NCBI GenBank assembly: GCA_023398855.1
Contig: JAEWRS010000485.1
Location: forward strand, 1 to 6,620
DNA length: 6,620 bases
Direction of reading: 5' to 3'
Origin: Bacillota bacterium
GTDB taxonomy: Bacteria; Bacillota; Clostridia; Lachnospirales; Lachnospiraceae
Shown piece by piece: positions 6,290 to 6,620 of the stretch (position 1 is the stretch's first letter; each line of letters opens with the position of its first letter). A program made the position numbers and the translations under genes. The notes below the pieces were generated by a model. It was given only the letters and a program-made list of their open reading frames with translations. It did no database searches and was not told where the DNA came from.

Positions 6290-6620
6290 TGCGATATTCG
6301 GAAGAAGTGATTGAAGAGGTCCGGATGAAAAATGACATCGTGGATGTGATCTCAGGATACGTTAAGCTGCAGAAAAAGGGAAGCAATTATTTTGGCCTGT
6401 GTCCTTTTCACAATGAAAAGTCCCCCTCCTTTTCGGTATCATCTGCCAAACAGATGTATTATTGCTTTGGCTGCGGAGCAGGAGGAAACGTGTTAACGTT
6501 TGTCATGGAATATGAAAACTATTCCTTTTCCGAGGCATTAAAGGTTCTGGCAGACCGGTCAGGCGTGAAGCTTCCTGCGGCAGAATATAGCAAGGAGGCC
6601 AGGGAACAGGAGGATCTTCG
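6289..6620 (+). CDS. dnaG: DNA primase, N-terminal part (cut by window edge)
   Basis: The first 110 codons of a frame that remains open at the right edge. The protein begins MRYSEEVIEEVRMKNDIVDV and carries the CHC2 zinc-ribbon of bacterial primases: C38 and H41 in GLCPFHNEKSPSFSV, then C59 and C62 in YYCFGCGAGGNV. The FVMEYENYSFSEALKVLADRSGV segment (71-93) is the conserved continuation. DnaG makes the RNA primers for replication at the fork with the replicative helicase. The TOPRIM catalytic domain and helicase-binding domain would lie beyond the window. It follows dgt by 97 nt on the same strand, and in Clostridia rpoD usually comes next. The intervening 97 nt hold no clear promoter or terminator, so transcription from the dgt promoter is likely. 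Confidence 0.97.
   Translation, partial: MRYSEEVIEEVRMKNDIVDVISGYVKLQKKGSNYFGLCPFHNEKSPSFSVSSAKQMYYCFGCGAGGNVLTFVMEYENYSFSEALKVLADRSGVKLPAAEYSKEAREQEDL

Noticed and set aside
6254..6310. Small frame of 18 codons overlapping the dnaG start, a possible leader peptide
   Set aside because: No ribosome binding site precedes it and the composition is unremarkable; it appears to be the dnaG ribosome-binding region read in another frame.

Overview
This 6.6 kb window looks like chromosomal DNA of a spore-forming, low-to-mid GC Firmicute, most probably a clostridium of the Lachnospiraceae (Lacrimispora / Clostridium saccharolyticum-like). That placement is an inference from purine-rich Shine-Dalgarno sites, a dgt-dnaG gene order typical of Clostridia, a SpoIID/LytB-domain protein, and a clostridial Csp-type S8 protease. 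Every real gene lies on the + strand. I see no mobile element, CRISPR array, tRNA or rRNA.

Layout. (1) 3-149: the last 48 codons of a membrane protein, probably an AI-2E-family transporter. (2) 159-2435: a 758-residue membrane-anchored SpoIID/LytB-domain protein, starting 9 bases after the previous stop. Its amidase-enhancer / lytic-transglycosylase core is in the C-terminal half, behind a roughly 350-residue N-terminal extension. (3) 2483-4186: a 567-residue S8 (subtilisin-like) protease of the Csp type with an intact Asp-His-Ser triad and no signal peptide. (4) 4260-5093: an AraC-family regulator with its own good sigma-A promoter. (5) 5181-6191: a dGTP triphosphohydrolase (dgt) behind an extended -10 promoter. 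(6) 6289-6620: the first 110 codons of DNA primase (dnaG), cut by the window edge.

The genes fall into two blocks. Genes 1-3 are closely spaced and could be co-transcribed; they join a peptidoglycan-directed SpoIID-domain protein with a Csp-type protease. In clostridial germination a Csp protease activates the cortex-lytic enzyme SleC, so this pairing is the most interesting point here, although a functional link is only inferred. The AraC gene stands alone between two promoters, and its target is not visible. Genes 5-6 begin the conserved clostridial dgt-dnaG(-rpoD) replication/sigma-factor cluster.

The longest non-coding stretches are 6192-6288 (97 nt), 5094-5180 (87 nt) and 4187-4259 (73 nt). 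No convincing rho-independent terminator was found in any of them. Most of the window is ordinary. I did not find a clearly new system, only a few arrangements worth checking.
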